The translations under genes and the position numbers were made by a program. Under the pieces are notes generated by a model. The model worked only from the letters and a program-made list of their open reading frames with translations. It had not been told where the DNA came from and searched no databases. Of a DNA stretch of 64,000 nucleotides, positions 10,342 through 20,831 are shown in pieces; position 1 is the stretch's first letter; the number at the start of each line of letters is the position of its first letter. The DNA is from Siphonodentalium dalli (Eukaryota; Mollusca; Scaphopoda; Gadilida; Siphonodentaliidae). The stretch spans positions 134,503,587 through 134,567,586 of the forward strand of contig CP136061.1 in NCBI GenBank assembly GCA_032622095.1, given 5' to 3'.

Positions 10342-10376
10342 ATTGGTCGAGCTACGCATTGCCTGGTGCGTATTGG
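10342..10376 (-). promoter_or_regulatory. Two CCAAT boxes upstream of the RecQ-like fragment
   Basis: CCAAT occurs on the minus strand at 10342-10346 and 10372-10376, about 145-175 bp upstream of the helicase fragment, in a stretch with more CG than its surroundings. This could be a former promoter. Chance occurrence is not excluded. Confidence 0.25.
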
Positions 10377-10471
10377 TTGGATTTCTCCCATTTGAAATAA
10401 ATTTTTCCATGAATGTCTCAAGACCGTAAGTTGAAAGTAATGAAAATTAGGTCTAGTTTTAATAAGACTGG

Positions 10472-10629
10472 TATAATTTTATGGATGTTGATTTACTTGC
10501 GTTCCATTGAGTATGGATGTAAGTTATTTTGTGTGGGAAGTGAGAGTGTTCCACACATAAAAATGTCAAGGCTAACTTGCATCCATACTCCATGGAATGC
10601 AACAAAATCAACATCCATTTCTTATAATT
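10472..10629. repeat. Long hairpin with an inner stem
   Basis: Arms of about 55 bases ('atggatgttgattt', 'gagtatggatg') surround a loop that itself folds ('tgtgtgggaa' with 'ttccacaca'). A third piece of the arm recurs at 10691-10723. It is probably a miniature element of an unnamed family. Confidence 0.7.
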
Positions 10630-10723
10630 ACATGAAACTCGCAAATTAAAAGAGCACTTAGTGGCCATTTCGAATGATATTCTGCTATTGCGTTGCAAGT
10701 TGCATCCATACAATATGAAAACA

Positions 10724-11060
10724 TGATGGTGTCTGAACGTCACATGATGTGATTTCAACCAACCAATGTCCTCCATTCACGTTCCGCGACTCGAATGCAT
10801 GTAGGAGTGTTAATATAGATATGAGGAACCCATACATGAAACTAAGATTCGGAATTAAAGTGATGTGAAATCATCGGCTGGTGTAGAGATTTCTTTTCAT
10901 AAAATTTATATCCAATTATATCCAAATTGGCAACATGCAACATTATTCTTAAATATACATGAATTAGATGCAGTGAATATTGTGGGCGGAATCTTTTCCG
11001 TTTGTTTATCGCTGATTATCAGCAGCATGTCAATATCCTTTAAGCAAAATCGAGACAAAG
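10724..11060. other. No gene identified; weak plus-strand ORF
   Basis: A plus-strand frame (10865-11089) contains a hydrophobic stretch VGGIFSVCLSLIISSM and runs into the duplicated segment. I do not recognise it, and the evidence for expression is nil. Confidence 0.25.
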
Positions 11061-11229
11061 TTCCAGACAAGATCACAGAAACTTTGTAAATGAATGAAGA
11101 CATTTATAAGCCGAAAAAAGAAAAAAAACTCTACAATCTAAAAGCACATCAGATATTATTTTCACATGTCAGCAGATATGCATTCTATTTCGCAGAATGG
11201 AACAATTTAACCAAGATATTATCTCGTAC
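11061..11229. repeat. Local duplicate, copy 2 of 2
   Basis: Direct-orientation partner of 9493-9680, about 1.57 kb away. Confidence 0.8.
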
Positions 11230-11447
11230 TTTGAAGTGAACAATTTGCTGTTGCAGCAAGAAGTACAGAAAAACACTAAATGGTTGACAAACGTCTCATT
11301 CATTCATTTTCACAGCTTCTTAGATGAGTTTTCACCAGTTCCAATAATAACATGTTGTTAGTTTTTTTTCAGTCATCCCATCAAAACCAGCATGAGATAG
11401 CAGCTGAATGGAGTGCATTAGGTTTGGATTTATTACAGTGTGAGAAG

Positions 11448-11896
11448 CAAGCCTGGTTATAATGTGCCTGTCATTTGCAGAATGAGATCCCCAGAGGGCG
11501 AATTTAATGATGCTATCCCGAATAGCGGTCTAGCATCGCCAAATTCACCCTCTGGGGACCTCATTCTGCTGAGGCCTCATCTGCTATGGGAGACATAGAC
11601 TCAGATGGAACTTTCCAAATGGTGAATATTGTGATGTACACCCATTGGGAACCTCGATTATGCAATGTGTTGTCTGCCAATTTGGGGATATAGAGAAACA
11701 CACAAAACTAAAAAAAAAATAGAATCTATGTGAAGAAGTTTCTATAGAAATTTTACAGTAAAGAAGCTTTCCAGAGAAGATGAGGTCCCCAGACGGTGAA
11801 TTTAATTATGCTGGCCCGCTTTGCGGGATAGCGTCACTAAATTCACCCTCTGGGGACCTCATTCTGCAAATGACAGGCAAACTAAACTCAGGCTTG
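11448..11896. mobile_element. Complete hAT-type miniature element (reference copy, sub-family 2)
   Basis: The ends CAAGCCTG and CAGGCTTG are flanked by an exact 8-bp duplication GTGAGAAG (11440-11447, 11897-11904). Each end forms a hairpin around 'cagagggcgaat' / 'attcaccctctg'. The interior reads 'ggaacctcgattatgcaatg' and 'ccaatttggggatatag'. An 8-bp duplication with CA...TG ends is typical of hAT transposition. It is non-autonomous, with no transposase. Confidence 0.9.
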
Positions 11897-12026
11897 GTGA
11901 GAAGGGAGACAATAATGGTTTTAATCAGCATTATATAAAAGATGTAATGAAAAGTGTACAGGAGTGGCTCTCTGATATGTTACAGATGGGCTAGATCAAA
12001 AGACTAACAACACTTGGTTTGTCAAG

Positions 12027-12453
12027 CAAGCCTGCAAATAAAGTGTATGTCATTGGCAGACTGAGGTCCCCAGAGGGTGAATTTAATGATGCTATCCCAC
12101 ACAGCGGGCTAGCATTACCAAATTCACCCTCTGGGGACCTCATTCTGCTTAGGCCTCATCTTCTGGGAAGTATCTATAGTCTCAAAGGGAAGTTTACATA
12201 TCCCCTATTCTTCTAATTTGCAGAAGATAAAATGCATAATCGAGGTGACTAATGGGAGAACATGCATCATCAACTTCAACTGGGGAACTTCAATCTAATT
12301 CTAGTTCTCCCATAGCAGTTGAGGCCTAAGCAGAATGAGGTTTCCAGAGGGTGAATTTGGTTAAGCTATAGCCCACTGTGCAAGATAGCATCACTAAATT
12401 CACCCTCTGGGGACCTCATTCTGCAAATGAGAGACACACTATTTGCAGGCTTG
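12027..12453. mobile_element. Full-length hAT-type miniature element, sub-family 1, reverse interior
   Basis: CAAGCCTGCAAAT start, TTTGCAGGCTTG end, two hairpins, and an interior inverted relative to the copy at 20.3 kb. The flanks carry a ~20-bp imperfect direct repeat ('acaac-cttggtttgtc') that is longer than the usual 8 bp. Confidence 0.85.
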
Positions 12454-13400
12454 ACAACAGTGCTTGGTTTGTCATAAAAGATAAGATAAGTACTCAGAAG
12501 CAGTTCTTTAAGCATTTTCATTCAATCTCTCAAAATGAATGGATTTAATTTGAAAATTTTTACCTTTTCGCACAGCATATATTAGCAGACTATTCATGGT
12601 CATATTAACTGTATGAATGGGAAATTTGGGTCATAATACGGTCATTTGGAGCTGGGCTCATATGAGGGCTGCATGCACCAAATAGTAAGGAACCACCAGG
12701 TGTATCGGAGCAAGGGGGAGTGGGGGCAACTGCCCCTCCTGTCCTCCACCAAGATAGACACAAAGTGTCTTTTTCATAGATATGCAAGAAATGCGTCATA
12801 TCAGCTATAATAGCATTGTTATATAGTCCTAAGAGAAAAATATATCCATTCTAGTAGCTTATATAGTATACAAGATTGGTTCTGAAAAATGTGCTAGATC
12901 TAAAATGTGTTGTATGATTACCATTTTGTTGTTGCCTCTTTAGAATTTATGTCAATATATACCTCTGACTGAAAAAAGTGTAATTTGTTTGAAAGGTGTG
13001 TCCCCTTGCCTCCTTCCGGAGCCCCTGAAAACCACCCAGAATTATGCAACGAAGTGTCTGAGATAAGCTTCAATGACATGCTTCAACGAGCATCAAAATT
13101 GTAAAATTTGATTCATGCTTGATTATATGAGAATATTAATATTTTATGCCCAGGGTACCATGAATGATAAAAGCGTGCAATTTATATTAAGTTTAATTCA
13201 TAATAATATTATTTTAACTGGAAATGTTTTTTGCAGATTTTTGTCAAATTTGAGACAATTTTGGGGGAAATTTTAGGAGTTTAATAGACTACATGTGAAG
13301 CATATAATAATAAACTAGCACCCTGTTGAATGAGCCCCAGAGTCAATTAAACACCACCATCACTGCTAGCAATTAAATCCTGGAGGGAATATATTTAAAG
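12454..13400. other. No gene seen
   Basis: It contains 'cctgtcctccaccaag', echoed near 26.28 kb, and otherwise nothing that I can assign. Confidence 0.35.
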
Positions 13401-13409
13401 TGACATGAT

Positions 13410-13860
13410 CCACCCTCCACATCAAACAAGGGCCTCTACTCTGGTAAAAATTAATGGACAAATCTCATAGTATGTGGATATATCACCTCACAAAAGCACA
13501 ACCGAATCTGATAATCTATGCATGAGTTACAAGCTGAAATGTTCATACAGAGACTAAATTCATGAATTTCCATGTCAAACAAGGGCCATAACTCTGGTAT
13601 AAATGAATGGACAAATCCGGTATCCTTTCCCCCCAAGATGTACTATTACCACACCAAAGCACAACCAAATATGATAATCCATGTCCAAGTTACAAGCTGA
13701 AATGTTTTTTCGGACACAATATGGACACATTTCCAAGTTAAACAAGGGCCGTAACTCTGGTAACAATGAATAGATAAAACCTGTATTATGTGGGTATCCT
13801 TTCCCCCCAAGCTGTGCTATCACTATACCAAAGGACAACGGGGCGGCCGCTGAATGAAGG
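13410..13860. repeat. Tandem modules, three units of about 165 bp
   Basis: Units begin near 13425, 13565 and 13745 with 'aagggccataactctggta', followed by 'accaaagcacaacc' and 'gagttacaagctgaaatg'. Two minus-strand ORFs of 60-107 codons are by-products of the period. Confidence 0.8.
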
Positions 13861-14009
13861 CTTTGTCTTTTAAAGATAAAAATGAGTGCAAAGCGCATGC
13901 ATTATAAAGGGGCCATAGGCCCCTCTGATGCCGAATAAAGGGTCACAAAAGGGATCCTGTTTCAAGCTAGTTCTATATATTTCTGTATTCCTGGACCAAT
14001 CTTTGTTAG

Positions 14010-14745
14010 CAATTTATTCAATTTATTCAATTTAATATACTTTTACACCAAATATGGTCAAGTGTATACATACATAATATAGAAACATAATTTATAACAG
14101 TGTATTGAAAGAACATGTATTCATAAGACACAGTATGTTGCACATAATATTGTAGTTATATATATTTATATATATTTGTATTGATTTTGGTATTTTTTTT
14201 TTTTTGTCTTATTGGGAGTTTGCATTCGTCTGGTCGCGTATTCTGTCTAGCAGTTGGTCACTAGGTTGCCATTTTCCCTTTTTGGCAAGTCCGTGGTAGA
14301 CAAAATGGGCAATTGCTTTTAATACTTCTGGTTGTGAGCATGACATTATTTGTTTAAATTGGGCTATTCCATCTAACTCTTGGATGTCTTTCGGTAGTTG
14401 TTTAAAGAGAGATTGACGTTCGTTTGATAGTAACGAGCAATTGATGATGAGGTGGAATTCGTCGTCTAACTCGTTGCAATTTTCGCAAATACGATATTGT
14501 TCGTCGATGTTGAGATATCGGCCTCGTTCGATTCCGAGGGAATGACAGCTGATCCGCAATCTCGTGAGTGATTCCCTGTGTTTCGTTATTCTGCATGTAT
14601 TCAGGTAATTCTCCAATTTGATTGTAGCTTTGAATTTTCTATATGTTCGGAGTTTATTTCGCGGCATTGCGCATTGGTTGTTACTATTACGGGGGAATAA
14701 ATAACTAGCAATGTACTGAATGACCCACACACAGTGCCAATAGAC
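14010..14745 (-). mobile_element. 5'-truncated LINE (3' end with UTR)
   Basis: A minus-strand unit made of the ORF2 C-terminus and a ~200-bp 3' UTR ending in repeated 'attgaataaattg'. The UTR core 'acaccaaatatggtcaagtg' also occurs at 61.53 kb beside a second LINE end. The 5' break is at about 14745. Confidence 0.75.
14209..14730 (-). pseudogene. LINE ORF2 C-terminus with a CX2CX7HX4C zinc knuckle
   Basis: An open frame of 173 codons. Around residues 55-105 it reads RESLTRLRISCHSLGIERGR and then CENCNELDDEFHLIINC, a CX2CX7HX4C knuckle. This order (R..SSH.L..E.GR, CxxC..DE.H....C) is typical after the reverse transcriptase of RTE/Jockey-like LINEs, where the knuckle helps bind the RNA. The endonuclease and polymerase domains are missing because of 5' truncation. 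The frame is intact to its stop, so the insertion is fairly recent. Confidence 0.8.
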
Positions 14746-14749
14746 CTAG

Positions 14750-14781
14750 TGATTAATGATCACCTTCGATCATTAATGACC
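14750..14781. repeat. Short perfect-type palindrome
   Basis: 'gtgattaatgatc' and 'gatcattaatgac' surround a 6-base loop next to the LINE 5' break. Confidence 0.7.
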
Positions 14782-15357
14782 CAGCGAAAATAGTGATCAA
14801 TCATCGCTTTATCTGAGTTATCAGATATTGGCATGCGATTGGTCAATATCCATCTGGGAAATTGTCAGCAAGTCTTGACATTTAGGTCCTCTTCTAGATA
14901 ATATGAGCCGGGACTTGTCACAGGATTCAATGCCAAACTGTAACCTTCCCCATATTAATTTTCAATACAATTATTGGCTATAGATACTTAAAATATAGAG
15001 AAGGATGTAGTAGGAATGCCTTGAACACTGGCAACACAAGATTATTTATTGCAAAAGTCACTTCTTAAAGAAATGAACAGTAAAATATTTCATTTTAACA
15101 TAATAGTTCATAATAATTGAAGACTTACTTGTTTACATCAGAGATAGGCAACTTGGAAAATGGAGCATTTGGGCACCAAGTTTCAGTTTTCTTCAGAAAA
15201 ATTCTCTAAAAGCACATAATGGTGAAGGTTATTCAAATTTGTCTTTACATTGACGATCATCCAGTATTTCCCCAAAATTGAATATCTATAGTCTTGAACC
15301 ATAAATGCAAAACAAGACACAGAAAGAGGGAGTGGGGGATCAAAACTATAAGAATGG
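14782..15357. other. No gene seen
   Basis: No repeat or coding signal that I can name. Confidence 0.35.
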
Positions 15358-15359
15358 TA

Positions 15360-15480
15360 CAGTAATGCCCTAAATAATCAACTCAACAGAATTATGGGTT
15401 ATTTTTTCAGGACTAAATCCTGAAAAGTTACCTATAATTCTGCTGTGGTTAAGGAGTTGACTATTTTAATAGGGCATTAT
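15360..15480. mobile_element. TA-type palindromic element, centre deleted
   Basis: Both tips and outer arms are present ('aataatcaactc', 'cagaattatgggt'), but the 'ggcttgttgccattcatcgg' centre is gone. The end degrades to GGGCATTAT. Confidence 0.75.
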
Positions 15481-15581
15481 CCCAATATGCATTTGTACAA
15501 TCATCAGTCAAGGGTAAGAGGCATCCTCCCTGCACCAAAGTGGGCAGAAATTCACAAAATGTAAGGATGAAAGGAACTCAA

Positions 15582-15684
15582 CAATATTTACCTTGACATT
15601 GTATGCCAGTGAATTCTCTTTTAAATGTGAGCCATATATAAGAGAATGCACTGGCACATGATCTTTAATGCTGCACCAGTTTCA
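15582..15684. mobile_element. TTAA element fragment
   Basis: It matches the middle of the 3368-3585 sub-type, from 'caatatttaccttgac' to 'aatgctgcaccag'. Both ends are missing. Confidence 0.65.
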
Positions 15685-15760
15685 GCATTTATGCCAATAT
15701 CTGATTTTCGATGCAGATTTCAAGAGATGAAGGTGCCTGCTTCAATTTATTTGTTGCCTG

Positions 15761-16047
15761 CAAACCTGCAAATAGTGTGTTCATCAATTGCAGAATGAAG
15801 TCCCCAGAGGGGTGAGTTTAGTGATGCTATCGCGCAGAGTGGGCTAGCATCACCAAATTCACCTTCTGGTGGACATCATTCTGCTTTGGCATCATCTTCT
15901 GGGAAGTATCTAAAGTATCAAATTAACATTGTTTTTAGTAACTTAATCCCCCCAAAGAGGGTGAACTGCTGTGCAGGATAGCGTCAATAAAGTCACCATC
16001 TGGGGACCTCATTCTGCAAATGTCAGACACACTATTTGCAGACTTTG
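15761..16047. mobile_element. hAT-type miniature element with shortened interior
   Basis: Left hairpin, a reverse-oriented interior cut to about 60 bases, and a right hairpin ending TTTGCAGACTTTG. The ends are mutated. Confidence 0.75.
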
Positions 16048-16297
16048 TTGCCTTGGTTCTCAATCTCTTAAAAATATATAATCTTAACATGGACTGGGGA
16101 ATATTTAGGTTTATGTGACCGATAAAAAACTAGGTCAGGTGACAGTGGTATTTGCTCAGTGAAAAGCCGTTAATCTCCTGTGGAGACTGTAATAAATATG
16201 TATTAAACGCTAATTTAATTATAACGGTAATTCAAATGCAACTCCCTGTGTAAGTAAACTAGCTGGGCCAGCCATATTGACAATAAGTAGCTGGCGT

Positions 16298-16658
16298 CAG
16301 GCATGAGAATAAGGTGCCTGACATTTGGAGAATGAGGTCCCCCAGAGGGTGGAAAGTATCTTTATTATCAAATTAACAAGTGATTTAGTTTTTACAGAAA
16401 CTTCTTCACAAAGATTATTTTCTTTTTTAGTTTAGTTTCTCTATATCCCCAAATTGTCAGTCGACAAATTGCATAATCAAGGTTCCCAATGGGTGCACAT
16501 CACAATATTCACCCTCTGGGAACTTCAATCTGAGTCTAAGTATCTCATAGCAGATGAGGGCATGCAGAATGAGGTCCCCAGAGGGTGAATTTGGGGATGC
16601 TATCCCACAATAGCAGCACCTCATTCTGCAAATGACAGGTACCTTGTTCTCAGGCCTG
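16298..16658. mobile_element. hAT-type miniature element, sub-family 2, reverse interior
   Basis: It starts CAGGCATGAGAATAAGG and ends TTCTCAGGCCTG. The left hairpin is collapsed to one arm. The interior 'ccaatgggtgcacatcacaa' is in reverse order to 11448-11896. Confidence 0.75.
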
Positions 16659-16708
16659 TGGGCATCCATGAGGACAGTATAGGGAGAGTTGTGGGCATGC
16701 ATGAACCC

Positions 16709-16788
16709 CCTCAAAAGACTCCCTATTGTTCACTCATTAAAAATTAAATGAACTACCTCAAAAGACTCCCTATTGTTCACTCATTAAA
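16709..16788. repeat. Direct repeat of about 31 bp
   Basis: 'ctcaaaagactccctattgt' through 'cactcattaaa' appears twice, 47 bases apart. Confidence 0.8.
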
Positions 16789-16869
16789 CATGGGCTGTAT
16801 TTATGTTGTATGTAAAATAACCTGTATGTTTTGCAATGGCCAGAGTACAAATATTTTCAATGATTACTT

Positions 16870-16983
16870 TTGCAGTCGAAGGAGCTCTTTCCATCAATGT
16901 ATCACATTATTATAATCAATAAATTTGAAAAATGATCAAGGAAATATGGGTTGATACAAAAATCGGACTTGGCACTGAAAGGG
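16870..16983. mobile_element. Half copy of the 7031-7198 TTAA hairpin element
   Basis: One loop and one arm are present, ending at the TTAA (16984-16987) that also bounds the next element. The other arm is missing. Confidence 0.8.
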
Positions 16984-16987
16984 TTAA

Positions 16988-17390
16988 CCCTTTACCCAAC
17001 AGAAGGGCCCTGTGCCAATGCATTCTCTTATATATGCGAGTCGACCATAGGTCGCCTCGCATATATAAGAGAATGCATTGGCTTAACACATTAAAAATTA
17101 TAAAATTGTTAAAGAATGTAAGAAAAAATGGTAAAAAGTGTTAAAAAAAAGATTTTTTTTAGGCCAATGCATTCTCTTATATATGCGAGGCGACCTATGG
17201 TCGACTCGCATATATAAGAGAATGCATTGGCACAGGGCATAACTGTAACTATCACAATGTCGTCAAGGAGCCGGTTCCAATGATATCCATATTTGTATGG
17301 TTCTATTGAGACAGACCGAAGATATTTTAGGCTGTTGAAGCTTTATTTGCCCGGTTTTGGCCGGTTTGTTGGGTACAGGGTTAAAGTCTA
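16988..17390. mobile_element. Large TTAA element with two internal hairpins
   Basis: TTAA lies at 16984-16987 and 17391-17394. The ends match 2110-2358 (CCCTTTACCCAACAG; right end CTGTTGAAG...TTGGGTACAGGG). The 'cattctcttatatatgcgag' hairpin occurs twice around an A/T-rich spacer, against once in the shorter relative. Confidence 0.85.
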
Positions 17391-17394
17391 AAGG

Positions 17395-17494
17395 AGGCTA
17401 GACCCCCTACATCATCGCCCATGCACAACTGGATACTTTATGCCCAAATGCTCAAACCTTCTTTCCCTACAAGGCCAGCTGCCCCCAACATTTG

Positions 17495-17526
<32 letters not shown>

Positions 17527-18378
17527 ATCACAAAATCCCTAGAAGCAATCTAGTAGACCAGCTTCTCCTCAGTGTTGCAGCCCTGATCACAAAAGCTCTA
17601 GAAGCAATCTATTAAATCTACATATCTGTTGATACAAAAAAAACATACAAGCAGTATCTTCTGATTCACTTGGTTAAAATAAGCATGAAGCCCTCTCTAT
17701 CTGCGTGACCTTGCATCCTCTGGTTTCTGTTTTCCTTTGCTTTCATCATAGTTTTTACCATACCCCAAAAAAAATTAACAATATAGTGTTGTTCTGCCAC
17801 ATGTGGCCCATAACACGGTGCATCATTATACAAGGCAAATACATTTTAATAGGTGGGCCTGCAACATTATCAGTTGGTGGTGAGATATCTATCCCCATGA
17901 AACATGTGAAGAATGTTATACTGCAATAAATAGGGGTCTACCTGAGCTATTAAATTCATGAAACAGGAGATGTGAACCTGGGGTGTAGAATTTCTGCTCA
18001 GATCAACTAGATATTCGCTAACAATGGATGTATAGTTTCACCATTATGTAGGATTCGCACAAGCAGAAGTGATCTGTCTCCATGGTTCATATAATCTTAT
18101 ATTTTGTCATACCAGACATCTGTGTTTTCATAAAATATGGGTGTTAAATTAACCTTCACATATGATATGTGGTTATGTGGACAATGAAAGCTTTCACCAA
18201 AGAGGGGCCAAATTTTTTATTTAAAGCAATATATTATTTATGACACAGATATTTAATCCCATTTATATGATAAATTAAACAATTGGAAATATTTGAAAAT
18301 ATTGGTATAAATATAAGATTTAATGTGTCACTATTATTTAGTTGAAAAATATATATATTTAATTAGTACTTGCAATAT
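17395..18378. other. No gene seen; C30 tract and short duplication
   Basis: It holds the longest homopolymer in the window, 30 C at 17496-17525, and a ~33-base direct duplication ('gatcacaaaa..ctagaagca', 17526 and 17585). Confidence 0.4.
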
Positions 18379-18499
18379 CAATACCAGAAACGAAGGTATT
18401 CAATAATATAATCCCATTAGACTTTATAACAATTCTCTCTGTGTTTATTGAACTGCAAAAATTGGAAGGCAATATCACAATACAAAGATATTCAATATA

Positions 18500-18712
18500 C
18501 AGTAATGCTCTAATTAATCGACTGCTTAACCACAGCATAATTATGGGTAACTTTTCAGGATTTAGTCGGAAATATGGCTTGTTGCCATTCGTCGGAAAGC
18601 TCTTGGGGAGAGCTTTCCGATGAATGGCAACAAGCCATATTTCCGACTAAATCCTGAAAAGTTACCCATAATTCTTCTGTGGTTAAGTAGTCGATTAATT
18701 AGAGCATTACTG
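18500..18712. mobile_element. TA-type palindromic element, complete
   Basis: TA lies at 18498-18499 and 18713-18714. Both arms of about 100 bases are nearly perfect ('aatatggcttgttgccattc'), with an 8-base centre. The empty site 'ttcaatatagtagcattta' is kept at about 20939-20957. Confidence 0.9.
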
Positions 18713-18722
18713 TAGTACCATT

Positions 18723-19447
18723 CAGCAACCAGTCTAGAGATGTTAAATTGGGAGAAGTCACTTAATTCTCCCTATTTGGGAGAAGTAGACCGTTATCAGG
18801 GAGAAGTAACAATGGATGAAGTTCATTTTACACCCCAACATCACCCTTCTATGATCCAATAAGTATCATGAAACACAAGAGCCCAGTTATAAAACCATTA
18901 TAGTAAGTATGAAAACCATTCAATTAGTAAACATGTTTTGCTGTTGGGACATATGCATACTGGCATATGAGAGGGTATAGTCACTTCTCCCTGGAACAAA
19001 CAAGAGGTTGCACCATGGGTGCTGGGATAACCCCATGGTAAAAATTTAAATATGGGCAGGTCCGAAACCAAATTGTGAAAAAAAAATTGATGAACACACA
19101 AATTACTTGACAATTCTAATAAATGACGGACGGAAATCCAACATTTTCAGATAAACAGAGAGGGATAACTCTTGAACGAAAAATGTGAATAATGTTAATA
19201 AACCCCCATTTGAAAGCCCTTCTAATGCCAATCCTGCATTCTAAAATTCATCAAGAGCCAATATCCCATGGTTGATATATATGAGCGGACGGCTAGATGG
19301 ACGCATGGACAGACGGATGGATGCTAGACAGACGGACGGACGCATATAATCCAGTATACCCATCTTTTAGGATGGGGATATAATAAAGGGAGAAGTGCCA
19401 CATTATAAGATGCCTCCCAAGTCACCCTCTACTCTAGGCTGTCCCTG
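18723..19447. mobile_element. hAT-like element carrying tandem modules
   Basis: An exact 8-bp duplication GTACCATT lies at 18715-18722 and 19448-19455. The ends CAGCAACCAGTCTAGAG and CTCTAGGCTGTCCCTG are imperfect inverted repeats starting CAG, as in hAT elements. The interior has 'gggagaagt' motifs at both ends and a copy of the 'ccatgggtgctgggataacc' / 160-bp module family (about 19000-19385). No transposase. Confidence 0.8.
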
Positions 19448-19817
19448 GTACCATTTATTATAAATATATTCATATATTTGTTGAAAGATAACATTTGGAT
19501 GCCTGAATTGCATCCTGTGTTCCGAACACAGACTCAATATAAACCCTCAGTTCAGAGTGACATGATACTGAATTCTGATGTCGACTGTTGATACCCCATT
19601 GAATTATACCCCCAACAACATGTTTTGCTGAAAACAAGCTAACCATTTTGACTTTTTCCCAAGTTAACTTATGAGGCTTTTTTCCACTTGAATAGGAATG
19701 TGAGTTTCCTGGGCTTACAGAGGAAAACTCCAGTTAAGGTTGCTTTATTACCATCAAACATGGATTCTGTTGAATTGGCTCAAGATGCAGGTCAAGCTTG
19801 AATCAAGATTTGATCTG

Positions 19818-19953
19818 CAGTAATGCCCTAAATAATCAACTCCTTAACCACAGCAGAAATATGGGTAACTTTTCAGGATTTAGTCGGAAATATGGCTTGT
19901 TGCCATTCATCGGAAAGCTCTCAGTAAGGAGTCGATTATTTTAGGCATTAGTA
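19818..19953. mobile_element. TA-type palindromic element, right arm mostly deleted
   Basis: The left arm is complete to the centre 'aagctctcagt', followed directly by 'aaggagtcgattattttagg', the outer end of the right arm. Confidence 0.8.
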
Positions 19954-20121
19954 TACATATTCTTGTTGAATGGGGTAACATTACTGTGTCTTCTTGCCCC
20001 ATTTTTTTATTTCGAAGTTCGAACAAGGTCACGACATACACGATGCCTAATGCCCCAAATCGGATCATGACTATTTATTACCGTGTGTATATCAATCAAT
20101 TCTGTGTATTTGCTCATCCAC

Positions 20122-20226
20122 GAGAGCTTTCTGATGAATGGCAACAAGCCATATTTCCGACTAAATCCTGAAAAGTTACCCATAATTCTGCTGTGGTTAA
20201 GGAGTCAATTATTTAGGGCATTACTG
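20122..20226. mobile_element. TA-type palindromic element, right half only
   Basis: It starts at the centre 'gagagctttctgatg' and runs to GGGCATTACTG, TA 20227-20228. Confidence 0.8.
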
Positions 20227-20313
20227 TACTATTGGTTCCATGTTGATATTTGCATGATATCCTTTCTCGAATGCAATTTAAAACAAACCAATGAGGGTAT
20301 TATGCCACACCTG

Positions 20314-20742
20314 CAAGCCTTGAAATAGTGTGTCTGTCGTTTGCAGAATGAGGTCCCCCCAGAGGGTGACTTTAGTGATGCTATCCCGCATAGCGGGCTA
20401 GCATCACCAAATTCACCATCTGGGAACCTCATTCTGCTTAGGCCTCAACTGCTATGAGAGACTGAGATTGAAGCTCCCCAGTTGAAGTTGGTGATGTTCG
20501 CCCATTAGTCACCTCGATTATGCATTTTATCTTCTGCAAATTAGAGGATATACAGAAACTGAACAGAAGAGGAAAAAGTAACTAAAAACAATGTTAATTT
20601 AAGACAATACATAGGCTTACGCAGAATGAGGTCTCCAGAGGGTGAATTTGGTAATGCTAGCTAAGTGTTTAAGGTATTGTCACTAAATTCACCCTCTGGG
20701 GACCTCATTCTGCAAATGACAGACACGCTATTTCTAAGCTTG
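20314..20742. mobile_element. Complete hAT-type miniature element (reference copy, sub-family 1)
   Basis: An exact 8-bp duplication CACACCTG lies at 20306-20313 and 20743-20750. Ends are CAAGCCTTG and CTAAGCTTG. The interior reads 'gcctcaactgctatgagaga', 'cacctcgattatgcatttta' and 'acaatgttaatttaagac'. Confidence 0.9.
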
Positions 20743-20831
20743 CACACCTGGTCGTGCTATTGTTTGAAATCAAATTAAATTCTCGGAATAGAGTCAATTC
20801 TCTCTGAAAACAACAGTAATACAAGAAAAAT

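Larger units (their letters stand above)
18379..19640. repeat. Duplicated segment, occupied copy
   Basis: Its outer parts (18379-18499 and 19448-19640) match 20832-21130 in the same order. Between them sit a TA-type palindrome and a hAT-like element that the other copy lacks. Confidence 0.8.

Noticed and set aside
12001-12475. 20-bp direct repeats around 12027-12453 as a target duplication
   Set aside because: Too long and imperfect for the 8-bp duplication seen in two sister copies; more likely pre-existing or secondary.
13451-13898. Minus ORFs of 61 and 107 codons
   Set aside because: Products of the ~165-bp tandem modules; no conserved motif.
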